Positions 46,405-55,222 of a DNA stretch of 64,000 nucleotides are shown one piece after another. A program made the translations under genes and the position numbers. The notes beneath the pieces are model-generated. The model searched no databases, was not told where the DNA came from, and was given only the letters and a program-made list of their open reading frames with translations. This DNA comes from Rathayibacter agropyri. Lineage in GTDB: Bacteria > Actinomycetota > Actinomycetes > Actinomycetales > Microbacteriaceae. The stretch's first letter is position 1. Each line of letters opens with the position of its first letter. The stretch covers positions 124,001 to 188,000 of the forward strand of contig NZ_JABRPL010000001.1 in the NCBI RefSeq assembly GCF_013249015.1, in the 5' to 3' direction.

Positions 46405-46938
46405 TTACACCTCGTGGTCCGGAATCGGTAACTGAATGAGGTCTATTTGCTGCTCTGCCCATTGACGTATTACCTCGCCATACTGTTCGACGGGAGAGAA
46501 AAGGGTAACGATGAACGGTTTGGCGTCTCTGTCCCATTCTTGTGCTTCATTTATCGGAGTTGACCATATCCGGCCCGCGCGGCGTAAGCTGTCGGCCAAG
46601 AATTCGAAGACGTCGGGTGGCGATTCGCTGAGTAGCAGGTGCGCGTCCGTGAGCGTCATGCAGACTCCTTTTCCGACTTCCTGATCGCCGAGATCACTGA
46701 TGCACTCGTCAAAGGCATTTCGATTGTACCCAAAGTAGTACGGAAACTGCATTCCAGCGGCGAATTCATCGTAAAGGGCGTTTTCGGACAGCATCTTATT
46801 TCCTCGAAGTCTTTTTGAAAAGTAGCCTTCTTTCTTATGGTGGTCGGTCAACTTTTGACCGAAGTCTGCGCCGGCGTTGATGAAATAGGTCTGGAACTGG
46901 GGGTCAGGTCCTAAAGACCATGGTGTTGGACAATTCAT
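46405..46938 (-). CDS. Barstar-family immunity protein
   Basis: 177 residues. Barstar fold signatures: KRLRGNKM, a helix-loop FPYYFGYNRNAFDECISDLG (the region that plugs ribonuclease active sites in barstar), AGRIWSTPI, and PFIVTLFSP strand. ATG overlaps the stop of the upstream ribonuclease-toxin cassette by 4 bp (ATGA), the usual toxin-immunity arrangement. Expected to bind and inhibit the barnase/RNase Sa-type domain coded just before it. Much lower GC than the Rhs core. Confidence 0.85.
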   Translation of the reverse strand: MNCPTPWSLGPDPQFQTYFINAGADFGQKLTDHHKKEGYFSKRLRGNKMLSENALYDEFAAGMQFPYYFGYNRNAFDECISDLGDQEVGKGVCMTLTDAHLLLSESPPDVFEFLADSLRRAGRIWSTPINEAQEWDRDAKPFIVTLFSPVEQYGEVIRQWAEQQIDLIQLPIPDHEV

Positions 46939-47915
46939 TGGGGCCCTCTCATGATGAAGAATTTATGGTAATGATCTCTGGTGTAGTAAGCGCTGCCGTC
47001 ATCACCCGTTACTAAGCGGGGACTTGGTCGTTTTTGTCCTGGTATCTTTGGCTCTAATTCATATTCCTTATATGCTATTGGTCTGCCGTCGGCTGTCGAT
47101 GTTGGAAGACGCTCGCGCCCTGGTTCCGGACGGTTGTGCCACGGTTGACCACCCTTAATGTTAGGGAATTTCTCACCAGTTGTGTCGAGCCGCTCCAAGA
47201 GTTGCACTGGTTTCTCGGGTATCGGACCCTGGAGAAATTCAGACCGAGCGGGCGCAGGGCGCGGATCGAGTTCGCCGAGTGCCTCTCGGGCGTGTGACAC
47301 ATCTGACTCAAGGGCTCCTGCGGCGCGAGCTCCGGCTCCGGCGAGGCCGTGTCCGAGGAGTGGTCCGCCGGCTCCCATGGCGGCGCCGGAGAGTGCGCCG
47401 CCGCCGGTGGCTTGGAGGAAGCCGTCGAGGGTGTGGGGTCCGGGTCCGGTGGCGTAGGCGTACGCGTCGCCGGAAGCGCCGGACGCGGCGCCGGAGGCGG
47501 CTTCGGTGGCGACTGCGGCTTTGAGGCCGTTGATCCCGGCGGCGCCGAGGCGGGCTGCCATGAGGCCGCTGCCGAGGCCGCCGGTGACCGCCATGAGCGC
47601 GGTTTGTCCCCAGTTGACGGAGCCTGTGGTGGCTTTTTGGACGATGACGTCGATTCCGGCGCCGACGAGGGCGGCACCGAGGGGGCCGCCGACTCCGGTG
47701 AACATCAGGGCGCCGCCGGCGAGAGCCATGGCGCCGCCGGCGATGTACTCCCAGTTGTCCGCCAGGAAGTCCCCGGCGGCGGCGAAGGCCCCGTTGTGGC
47801 CGTCGCGGTAGGCCTGGAGTTGCGCGTCGCTGACGGGGCTGAGACCTGCGGGGTCGAGCGCGTGTACCGGATCGTTGCCCGCGAAGGAGTAGGGGTTCCC
47901 GGACCAGGCCGCATC
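46935..47915 (-). pseudogene. Silent orphan Rhs C-terminal cassette with a barnase/RNase Sa-type toxin tip
   Basis: 326 codons open from an in-frame TAA at 47918-47916, beginning DAAWSGNPYSFAGNDP and DPAGLSPVSD like the end of the Rhs core of the full toxin. Then follow the same Gly-rich hydrophobic region and a different end: FPNIKGGQPWHNRP, AYKEYELEPKIPGQ, SPRLVTGDDGSAYYTRDHYHKFF. This is a guanyl-specific ribonuclease domain; Glu (YKEYELE), Arg (SPRLVTG) and His (DHYHKFF) match the catalytic triad positions of barnase and RNase Sa. No start codon with SD exists at its 5' end (ATG 47729 is internal and lacks one), so it is probably not expressed until recombined onto the Rhs gene. Confidence 0.82.
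47770..47912. repeat. 143-bp near-identical repeat (second copy at 49220-49362)
   Basis: The two copies differ at 9 of 143 positions by my count and have no gaps. They encode the Rhs core end (SGNPYSFAGNDP ... DPAGLSPVSD ... GHNGAFAAAGD) in the orphan cassette and in the full toxin. Weaker similarity continues for about 370 bp to the left of each copy. A recombination event here would replace the toxin tip and its immunity gene. Confidence 0.92.
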
Positions 47916-48007
47916 TTAGGTTTGCGGAGGGGAGCGGCCGAGGGGAAGCCGTGGGGAGCGGCGTCCTGGGCTTGGTGGTTCGGCAATTCCAGGCCGGCGG
48001 GCGGTGG

Positions 48008-48490
48008 TCACAAGCTGTCTCTGAAGAGCGGATCAATGATCCACAGGTCTGCAACGACATCGCCTTGGAATCCAAGTGCAGCGCCGTCGCAGAATCGAAC
48101 AGCGGTTTTTGATGGTTTGACTCCCTTGCGCGCTAAACGAAGCAGATTCTTATTTGCATCGTATTCGGGAAAAAATTTCCCGGCTCCTGCCGCGAATTCT
48201 TCCATTGGGTATGCAGCACCGGTCATGGGTATAATGTCCGAGTATAAACTCCGATCGAGTAGATCCGGCATCAAAAGAGATCGTGGTCGCCAACCCCCCA
48301 TTGATAGGTATCCCTCCGGGTATTGCAGCCTCCCGTCTTCACTGTCTATTTCTATCACAAGAGTGGAAAGCACCAGCATCGATCCGGAATCGAGATCGGT
48401 CTGTCGATTCTCAAAAGCGAATGAATGATCCTCCCCGATGTAGACGATCGAGCCACTTATTGGCTTGCTCTCTGGTCCAATGGCGATCAT
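48008..48490 (-). CDS. Cognate immunity protein of the Rhs toxin
   Basis: 160 residues. ATG overlaps the toxin stop by 4 bp, the standard position for an immunity gene. No database family is recognised by me. Visible features: mixed beta-strand pattern (GSIVYIGEDHSFAF, LVIEIDSEDGRLQYPEG), WRPRSL, DRSLYSDIIP, TAVRFCDGAALGFQGDVVADLWIIDP at the end. Two relatives lie in the same array (43626-44126 complete; 46077-46404 remnant). It probably binds the C-terminal toxin domain at 48487-48780. A 92-bp spacer with no recognisable content separates it from the orphan cassette. Confidence 0.72.
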   Translation of the reverse strand: MIAIGPESKPISGSIVYIGEDHSFAFENRQTDLDSGSMLVLSTLVIEIDSEDGRLQYPEGYLSMGGWRPRSLLMPDLLDRSLYSDIIPMTGAAYPMEEFAAGAGKFFPEYDANKNLLRLARKGVKPSKTAVRFCDGAALGFQGDVVADLWIIDPLFRDSL

Positions 48491-51400
48491 TTTTTTGACC
48501 CGCTTGTGTATAGGTAGTGGACGATTAACTTGTTCTTCTTGTCTACTACCAATTCCCAGTTGCCCGAGCTTCCATTGAAGCCCCCGGGTGCAACAAATTT
48601 GGTCATCCTAGGGTTTATGTCCGGCACTTTAGTACCGCCTTCCACAATTTGTTGCATTACGAGGCGTTGTTCATTGTATGGCCGATCAAAGTCGCCGTTG
48701 TTTTTCAACTTTGTTGAATATTTGAGTATGGATTTGCTCAGCGTGTATTCGAAGAGATCGGGCTTGGGAGTAAGGCGGGATATTGCGCGGGAGAGTCCCC
48801 CACCGAGTGCTCCGCCTGCGGCGCCGAGTGCTCCGCCGGCGAAGGCTCCGTCGGCGGTGGCTGCGACGAATTCGCCTGCGGTGTGGGGTCCTGGGCTGGT
48901 GGCGTAGGCGTAGGCGCTTCCGGCCCCGCCGCCGGAGGCGCCTGCTGCCGCGTTGACGGCGAGGGTTGCTTGTGCTCCCTTGATGCCGAGGGCGCCGAGG
49001 CGTGCGGCTGCGAGTCCGCCGCCGACTCCGCCTGCTACGGCGGTGAGGGCGGTTTGTGTCCAGTCGACGGAGCCTGTGGTGGCTTTTTGGATGATGGCGT
49101 CGGCTCCGGCGCCGATGAGGCCGAGGCCGATGGGTCCGCCGATTCCGGTGTACATCAGGAAGCCGCCGGCGATGATCAGCCCGGCGCCAGCAAAGTACTC
49201 CGCGTTTTGTGCGAACCAGTCCCCGGCGGCGGCGAAGGCTCCGTTGTGGCCGTCGCGGTAGGCCTGGAGTTGCGCGTCGCTGACCGGGCTCAAACCCGCA
49301 GGGTCGAGCGCGTGCACGGGGTCGTTGCCCGCGAAGGAGTAGGGGTTCCCGGACCAGGCCGCGCCCCACACGGGCGCCACAGGGTCGGTGGAGAGGAACC
49401 CCCGCGTCGAGGGGTCGTAGGCGCGTCGCCCCATCCATTCCAGTCCGGCGAAGGTGAGGGCGCCGCCGGGGGTGAGTCCGACGCCGTCCGCGACGGTGGT
49501 CGCGGCCGACGGGTTCCACGGGTCTCGTGTGCTGGTCGAGCGTTCGCTGCGCCAGCCCGGGTCGGTCCACTGGTCGCCGATGCCGGTGACTCCACCGGGC
49601 GTGCGCAGGACGGGGGAGTCGCCAATAGCGAGGAGGTCGGGGGCTCCGCTCGCGTCGTCCCACCACACGTCGGCGCCCTGCACGGAGGCAAGTTCGCCGA
49701 GCACGTCCACCCATAGCGACGTCGTGCTCGGCGCGGAACCCGGGTGCGACTGAGAGACCGACGCCAGGTTGCCAGTCGCAGACCAGGCGTACGTCCGCTC
49801 CGAACCATCGGAGGACACTTCGCGGATGCGGCGACCGAGCCCGTCGTGCACATACTCGACCCGCGAGCCGTCGCTGGATGCCGTCGCGACCAGTTGACCG
49901 CCAGCGTCGTAGTGCCTCGTGCGGGTGATCCCGCCTTCGCGCTCGTGCACGAGTCGTCCGGCCGCGTCGAAGGTCCACTCGATGGGGTCGCCGGAGTCCG
50001 GGATCGCGGCCACGAGTTGGTGCGCTTCGTCGTAGCGGTAGGCGACGGACCCGTCCGGACCGCTCACCCCCACGAGACGTCCCTCCGTGTCGCGCTGGAG
50101 TCTGGTGGCGGTGGTGCGCCCGCCGCCGCTTCGCCGGTGCTCGACGAGTGCGCCGTCGCGGAAGAGCCACTCCTGGGCCTGCCCGCCCGCGGAGGACCGG
50201 ACGAGGCGGCCCGAGCTGTCGTGGGTGAACGTGGCGCGACCGAGGCGCGGATGCGTGATGGCGGTGACGAGTCCGCGGACGTCACGCTCGTACTCGGTGC
50301 GCTGTCCGTTGGGGTGGACGACGGCGGTACGGGAACCGTCGGCGTCGTACTCCCACGAGACGCCGCTGCCGCCGCGGCGACGCTCAATGAGCTGACCGCG
50401 GCGATTCCAGCGCAGCTCGTGCTCGACCGGTCCGCCCGGCGCGGTGTGGTCGGTGACGCGGAGAGCACGGCCGCGAATATCGCGGTCGGTCTCGGAGACG
50501 ACGCGACCGTCGATCAGGAAGCTCTTCTCGCGGCCGTCGGAGTCGTACTGCCGTTCCCAGCGTGATCCGTCCCGATCCCGCTGCCAGATTTGGCGGCCTG
50601 CGGCGTCGTAGCCGCCGGTCGTTGTGCGCCCGAGCGGATCGGTGGTCTCGACGGCACGGTCGGAGGCGTCGAAGCGCCGGCGGGTGACGCCTCCCATCGG
50701 GTCGATGATGACCGTATTGCGACCGCGCTCGTCGTACTCGAAGCGGGTGACGCCTCCGACCCCGTCGACGGCCTCGACCAACTGGCCCGCGGCGTCGTAG
50801 CGGAACCGGCGCCGGCCTGTCCACGGGTCGCTCGAACGGACGACCCGCCCGAGAGCGTCGTAGGCGAATCGGGCTGTGCCCAGGCCGGGGATCGAGCGCA
50901 CCAGCACGCGGCCGACGGCGTCGTACTCGATGCGCTCGACCTCGCCGGTGGGGAGGATGGTCCGCACGCGGCGCGAGTCGCGGTCGTACTCGATCGCGGT
51001 CCGTGCACCGAGTGGATCGATGACGGCGGCCGGTCGACCGCAGCGGTCGTACTCGAAGGTGGTCACGGCTCCGGTGGGGGCGACGCGCTCGATGATCCGT
51101 CCGGCAGCGTCGCGGCGCAGGACCGTGACCGAACCCTCGCCATCGACCAGCTCGACGGGTCGACCGCAGAGGTCGTAGGAGGCGAGAGCCACGGTCTCGC
51201 CCTGCTCCTCGACGCGGATCAGGCGGCCCAGGGAATCGAAGCGGGTCAACTCCTGCGCGCCGCCATCGTCGATCCGGAGGGACTGCGGTTCGTGGTGGAG
51301 GCCGCGTCGGACGCCGGTGGGATCGATGGTGGCCGTGAGGGCGCCCGTCGCGCTGTGCTCGCGGCGCCACACGCCTCCGCTGGGGTCGACCGTCTCGGTC

Positions 51401-53799
51401 AGCCGGGAGAGTGCGTCGTGACCGAACCGCCAGGACGAACCGTCCGGCAGGATCGTCTCGCTGACGAGGCCGACGTCGTCGAGGACGCGGGTCACGGCAC
51501 GGCCGAGTGGGTCGACTGTTCGGACCGGGGCACCGTGCTCGCCGTGTTCGATGGTGGTGCGCCCGCCGAGCGGATCGACGACGGCGACCCTGCGCCCGAC
51601 GGCGTCGTACTCGTAGCGCCAGGTCGCCCCAAGGGCATCGCGCGTCGAGACGAGTCGCCCGGCCGCGTCGTAGCGGAACTGGGAGACCGCTCCCGACGGG
51701 GTGATCGCGGCGATGACCCGGCCTGCCTCGTCGCGCTCCAGCCGGGCGCTGGCTCCGTCGGCGTCGGTCGTGGCGATGAGGTCGCCGTACTGGTCGTAGG
51801 AGAAGCGCAGGCGGACGCCGACCGGATCGACGATCTCGGTGAGCAGGCCGTCGAACCAGGTGAGGATCGTGTGCCCGCCCTCGGGGTCGACGACGAGGCT
51901 CGGGTTCCGGTCGGACTCTCGTGCGTACTCGTAGGTGGTCACCGCGCCGGACTCGGCGACCACTGCGGTGACGCGGTCGTGCTGGTCCCAGCCCACGGTC
52001 ACGTCGGCGCGGGAGGGGGTGACCGTGCGGATGCGGCGCCCGCGGTCGTCATACGCGTGCGCTGTCGTCGCTCCGTCGCGCTCGATGGCGGAGAGGATGT
52101 TGCCGTGCCTGTCGAGGGTCATCGACTGGCGGCGGCCCGTGGGGTCGAGCACCCCGACCAGCCGGCCGCGGGTGTCCGAGATCCAGCTGTTGCTGCGGGA
52201 GCCGTCCTCGTCGGAGGCGACGGTGATCCGGCCGGGGAGATACGCGAAGCGGGTTGTGCGACCGAAGTGAGAGGTCTGCGCGATGACGCGGCGCCGCGAG
52301 TCGTAGCGGTTCTGAACCTCGGCGACGCCCGCCACATCGCTGACGGTCGTGAGGAGCCCCGCATCGCTCCAGCCGTAGCGGCGGGTTCCCGCGAGGCCGG
52401 TCGCCGCGATCAGGGCATCGCCCTCGTACTCGAAGACGACGCGCCGTCCGTCCGAGGCTTCCAGGGCGATGATCCGCTCGCCCTCCCAGATCACGTCGAT
52501 ACGGCGGCCCCGCTCGTGCTGGAGGGCGCTGAGGCGGCCCTCGGCGTCGCGCTCCCCGCCCACCCGTGTGCCTGGGCCGTTACTCGACGCACGCCAGAGC
52601 CCGGTCGCCGAGAACTCCCAGCGGCCGCCGGCGTTGTCGGAGACGAGGAGGGCGTCGCTGATCCGCTCAAGCCAGAGGTTCTCGCCGTCGGCTCGGTCCC
52701 AGCCGTCCCCCAGCCGCGGGAACACGGTCTCGCGACCATCGGCGAGCACCAGCGTCGCGCCGTCGTCCTCCAGGCGAAGACGCACCTCGGCGTCGGAGGA
52801 CCAGCCGCGCCCGAAGGCGCCGACCCGTTCATCCAGCGAGTTGTACGTGCGGGCGAAGCGCAGCGAAGCATTTCCGCCGCTGAAACCCAGGTCGACCTCG
52901 GTCTCGAGGAAGTTGCCGGTGGCGGTGTTGACGGGATCGTCGGCATAGCCGGTGGTCGGGGGAGCACCGAACGCCTGCGGAGGAGCGATGACGATGTCCT
53001 GGCGGACCAGGGAGACGCCGGCCGAGTTCAGGGCAGTGGCGAGCGCCGCGTCGGGGAGAGTCGTCACCGACCCCGCACCTCCGGCCGCAGCGAAGGCGTC
53101 GGCAATTGTGCCGGCCCAGGCAACGTCCTGGTCATTGGCGGACAACCACTGCTGGAAGCCAGCGACCACAGTGTCGGCCGAAAGTCCGCCCCACTGGCAG
53201 GACGCGGCGAACTCTTCCAGCCAACCCCGCACCGACGCGAGCTTCCCGCGCAACTCCTCGTTTGCCGTCCCCGACGACGCGGCGAAAGAGCGCAGGTCTT
53301 CCGGGCGGGCCGAAGTCGTACCACCGCCCGTGCCGCCGCTGCCGGGGAACGGATTCTGCCGAGCGCCACTCGTCGACGGCTCCACACTGAGAGACAACGG
53401 CGTGGCAGGCGGACCCACGGGCGGCTCCTCCTCGCCGAAGAGGCCATCGTGCATCTGCTCGAGGACGTTGCGCGCATCCTGCTTGCGCTTCCACTCCCGA
53501 GCGATCAAGCGCCGCTTCTGCTCGGCGAGCGCCTCGCGCGCCAACTGCTGCACGGCGTCCGCGACCTCGCGGAGGCGGACCACGAGCTCGTCCGAGTCGG
53601 ACTTCGCGACCCGTGCGTTCTCGGCGAACACCTGGGCGAACAGCCCGCGGAACTCGGCGCTTGCCGCCGAGACGAGGGCAGCGCGCGAGGCTGCCTGCGC
53701 CTCGATCGCGGCGGCGGCCGAGATGGCCGAGCCGGTCAGTTGCTCGGCGGTCGCATGACTGAAGCGGACGTTGTCCTCGATCGCACCCAGATCTGCCAC
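48487..53799 (-). CDS. Rhs/YD-repeat polymorphic toxin
   Basis: 1770 residues. (1) Residues 1-130: helical, Ala-rich, ESX/LXG-like, no signal peptide. (2) Gly/Ser linker, then a second helical segment (about 185-270). (3) DUF6531-type start of the shell: DPVNTATGNFLETEVDLGF near 285. (4) About 1150 residues of YD repeats (for example YDAVGRRVAVVDPLGGRT). (5) Core end RGFLSTDPVAPVWG ... NPYSFAGNDPVHALDPAGL near 1470-1500. (6) A Gly-rich hydrophobic region that could be a membrane-passage segment. (7) A tip of about 95 residues, with a basic start and PGGFNGSSGNWELVVDKK ... IVHYLY, which I cannot assign. GTG 53799 with SD GGAGGAG. A contact-dependent competition toxin is expected; the type VII export route is inferred from the N-terminus only. 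Confidence 0.9.
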   Translation of the reverse strand: MADLGAIEDNVRFSHATAEQLTGSAISAAAAIEAQAASRAALVSAASAEFRGLFAQVFAENARVAKSDSDELVVRLREVADAVQQLAREALAEQKRRLIAREWKRKQDARNVLEQMHDGLFGEEEPPVGPPATPLSLSVEPSTSGARQNPFPGSGGTGGGTTSARPEDLRSFAASSGTANEELRGKLASVRGWLEEFAASCQWGGLSADTVVAGFQQWLSANDQDVAWAGTIADAFAAAGGAGSVTTLPDAALATALNSAGVSLVRQDIVIAPPQAFGAPPTTGYADDPVNTATGNFLETEVDLGFSGGNASLRFARTYNSLDERVGAFGRGWSSDAEVRLRLEDDGATLVLADGRETVFPRLGDGWDRADGENLWLERISDALLVSDNAGGRWEFSATGLWRASSNGPGTRVGGERDAEGRLSALQHERGRRIDVIWEGERIIALEASDGRRVVFEYEGDALIAATGLAGTRRYGWSDAGLLTTVSDVAGVAEVQNRYDSRRRVIAQTSHFGRTTRFAYLPGRITVASDEDGSRSNSWISDTRGRLVGVLDPTGRRQSMTLDRHGNILSAIERDGATTAHAYDDRGRRIRTVTPSRADVTVGWDQHDRVTAVVAESGAVTTYEYARESDRNPSLVVDPEGGHTILTWFDGLLTEIVDPVGVRLRFSYDQYGDLIATTDADGASARLERDEAGRVIAAITPSGAVSQFRYDAAGRLVSTRDALGATWRYEYDAVGRRVAVVDPLGGRTTIEHGEHGAPVRTVDPLGRAVTRVLDDVGLVSETILPDGSSWRFGHDALSRLTETVDPSGGVWRREHSATGALTATIDPTGVRRGLHHEPQSLRIDDGGAQELTRFDSLGRLIRVEEQGETVALASYDLCGRPVELVDGEGSVTVLRRDAAGRIIERVAPTGAVTTFEYDRCGRPAAVIDPLGARTAIEYDRDSRRVRTILPTGEVERIEYDAVGRVLVRSIPGLGTARFAYDALGRVVRSSDPWTGRRRFRYDAAGQLVEAVDGVGGVTRFEYDERGRNTVIIDPMGGVTRRRFDASDRAVETTDPLGRTTTGGYDAAGRQIWQRDRDGSRWERQYDSDGREKSFLIDGRVVSETDRDIRGRALRVTDHTAPGGPVEHELRWNRRGQLIERRRGGSGVSWEYDADGSRTAVVHPNGQRTEYERDVRGLVTAITHPRLGRATFTHDSSGRLVRSSAGGQAQEWLFRDGALVEHRRSGGGRTTATRLQRDTEGRLVGVSGPDGSVAYRYDEAHQLVAAIPDSGDPIEWTFDAAGRLVHEREGGITRTRHYDAGGQLVATASSDGSRVEYVHDGLGRRIREVSSDGSERTYAWSATGNLASVSQSHPGSAPSTTSLWVDVLGELASVQGADVWWDDASGAPDLLAIGDSPVLRTPGGVTGIGDQWTDPGWRSERSTSTRDPWNPSAATTVADGVGLTPGGALTFAGLEWMGRRAYDPSTRGFLSTDPVAPVWGAAWSGNPYSFAGNDPVHALDPAGLSPVSDAQLQAYRDGHNGAFAAAGDWFAQNAEYFAGAGLIIAGGFLMYTGIGGPIGLGLIGAGADAIIQKATTGSVDWTQTALTAVAGGVGGGLAAARLGALGIKGAQATLAVNAAAGASGGGAGSAYAYATSPGPHTAGEFVAATADGAFAGGALGAAGGALGGGLSRAISRLTPKPDLFEYTLSKSILKYSTKLKNNGDFDRPYNEQRLVMQQIVEGGTKVPDINPRMTKFVAPGGFNGSSGNWELVVDKKNKLIVHYLYTSGSKK

Positions 53800-54145
53800 A
53801 GTGACTCCTCCTGCACCCGGCGCTGAGACCGGTGCTCGAAGCACGAGCGGGAGCCGGCGCCCTGCTCCCGCTGTGCCCAGGGGCAGAGGCGGGTCGGATC
53901 GGCCGAGGAGCGCACCGAGGAAGGCTCGCCAACGCTAACCAGGCGAGCGTGCAGGAGGCGGAGATTGGCGCTTCGCTGGCGCGGATCGTCGGGGGCCGCG
54001 TGGTCGGGGGAGGCAGCGGCCAGAACCCTCTGCCGCAGCGGGCTCTTCGACTACACTCGACGGGTCAGCCGGACCGGCCGATATCGCCGCGCCCGCGTAC
54101 CGGGCTGGCGGGCGCAGACTTCCACCGAAACGGATTTTCCTTCGC
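53800..54145. other. Intergenic region between the Rhs toxin and efp
   Basis: 346 bp without a supported gene. On the minus strand it contains the toxin SD and a small palindrome, GTGCT-CGA-AGCAC, at 53832-53844. On the plus strand TACACT at 54052-54057 is a possible efp -10 with a poor -35, leaving a leader of about 80 nt. Nothing else is seen. It is the right boundary of the accessory island. Confidence 0.5.
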
Positions 54146-54706
54146 ATGGCCTCTACCACCGACATCAAGAACGGCACCGTCCTCAACATCGACGGCCAGC
54201 TCTGGAACGTCATCGACTTCCAGCACGTCAAGCCGGGCAAGGGTGGCGCCTTCGTCCGCACCAAGATGAAGAATGTGCTGACCGGCAAGGTCGTCGATAA
54301 GACGTTCAACGCGGGCGCGAAGATCGACACGGCGAACGTCGACCGCCGCGAGTTCCAGTACCTCTACCGCGACGGCGCGGACTTCGTGTTCATGGACACC
54401 TCCGACTACGACCAGATCACCGTCCCCGAGGCGGTCGTCGGCGACGCGGCGAACTTCATGCTCGAAAACCAGAATGTGACGCTTGCGCTGCACGACGGCG
54501 ACCCGCTGTACATCGACCTCCCCGCCTCCGTCGTGCTCGAGATCACCTACACCGAGCCCGGTCTGCAGGGCGATCGCTCGACCGGTGGCACCAAGCCGGC
54601 GACCGTCGAGACCGGCTACCAGATCCAGGTCCCGCTCTTCCTCGAGCAGGGCACGAAGGTCAAGGTCGACACCCGCACGGGTGACTACCTCGGCCGCGTC
54701 AGCTGA
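54146..54706 (+). CDS. efp: Translation elongation factor P
   Basis: 186 residues: KOW-like domain with [38 protein letters not shown] (the tip Lys in PGKGG), OB domains 2 and 3 with the EF-P signature region around [23 protein letters not shown]. Relieves ribosome stalling at polyproline. First gene of the efp-nusB-pyr block. Confidence 0.97.
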   Translation: MASTTDIKNGTVLNIDGQLWNVIDFQHVKPGKGGAFVRTKMKNVLTGKVVDKTFNAGAKIDTANVDRREFQYLYRDGADFVFMDTSDYDQITVPEAVVGDAANFMLENQNVTLALHDGDPLYIDLPASVVLEITYTEPGLQGDRSTGGTKPATVETGYQIQVPLFLEQGTKVKVDTRTGDYLGRVS

Positions 54707-54718
54707 GCCGGGCTGTCC

Positions 54719-55138
54719 GTGAGTGCTCGCACGAAGGCGCGCAAGCGTGCCCTCGACATCCTCTACAACGCCGACGTCCGGCAGATCCCCTTCTCGGAGT
54801 CCCTGCGGGCTGAAGCGGAGCGCGCGGTGAACGAGCCGGCGCGCGAAGCCTCCTGGCTGTACGCCCGCGAGATCGTCGATGGCGTCATCGACCACGCCGA
54901 TGAGATCGACGGGCTGATCGCGCAGCTCTCGAAGGGGTGGACCCTCGCGCGCATGCCGCTCGTTGACCGGGCGATCCTGCGGATCGGTGTCTGGGAGATT
55001 CTGCACAACGACGAGGTCCCAGACGGCGTCGCCATTTCGGAAGCGGTGGAGGCGGCGACGGCGCTGTCGACCGACGACTCCGCAGGCTTCATCAACGGCC
55101 TGCTCGCCTCCGTCGCAGAGACCCGCGCTACGGCCTGA
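54719..55138 (+). CDS. nusB: Transcription antitermination factor NusB
   Basis: 139 residues, all helical: SARTKARKRALDILYNADVR, VDGVIDHADEIDGLI, and MPLVDRAILRIGVWEIL ... VAISEAVEAATALSTDDSAGFINGLLASV. Binds boxA RNA with S10 in rRNA transcription. GTG start 12 bp after efp. Confidence 0.95.
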   Translation: MSARTKARKRALDILYNADVRQIPFSESLRAEAERAVNEPAREASWLYAREIVDGVIDHADEIDGLIAQLSKGWTLARMPLVDRAILRIGVWEILHNDEVPDGVAISEAVEAATALSTDDSAGFINGLLASVAETRATA

Positions 55139-55177
55139 CCTGCGGCCGGGTCGCGCCGGGCGGCTCCGGTGCGGCCC

Positions 55178-55222
55178 TATACTCGGGACGGCTTTTCCTT
55201 TAACAGCCGTCCAGTGAGGCGG
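55178..55222 (+). promoter_or_regulatory. pyr operon promoter -10 and PyrR-binding RNA hairpin
   Basis: TATACT at 55178-55183 suggests transcription from about 55190. The short leader contains UCCAGUGAGGC (55210-55220), which matches the PyrR-binding loop consensus UCCNGNGAGGY. It folds as stem CCGUC, loop CAGUGA, stem GGCGG (55207-55222), directly before the SD GGAAGGAGG at 55222-55231. An alternative upstream hairpin, GGACGGCT/AGCCGTCC (55186-55212), would exclude it. No terminator is present, so control by blocking the pyrR ribosome site is likely, as described for mycobacteria. Confidence 0.78.

Noticed and set aside
47308-48075. Arg-rich minus-strand frame crossing the spacer between the immunity gene and the orphan cassette
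   Set aside because: Frame-shifted reading of the Gly/Ala-rich Rhs core; low-complexity Arg/Pro/Ser peptide. The homologous frame is the one with SGNPYSFAG and DPAGL.
50590-53826. Plus-strand open frame of about 1080 codons opposite the Rhs toxin
   Set aside because: Shadow of the YD repeats; repetitive Asp/Gly/Val composition, no start signal or family features.
40783-54145. Prophage or integrative element
   Set aside because: No integrase, portal, capsid, relaxase or att-like repeats seen; the content fits a toxin-immunity island.
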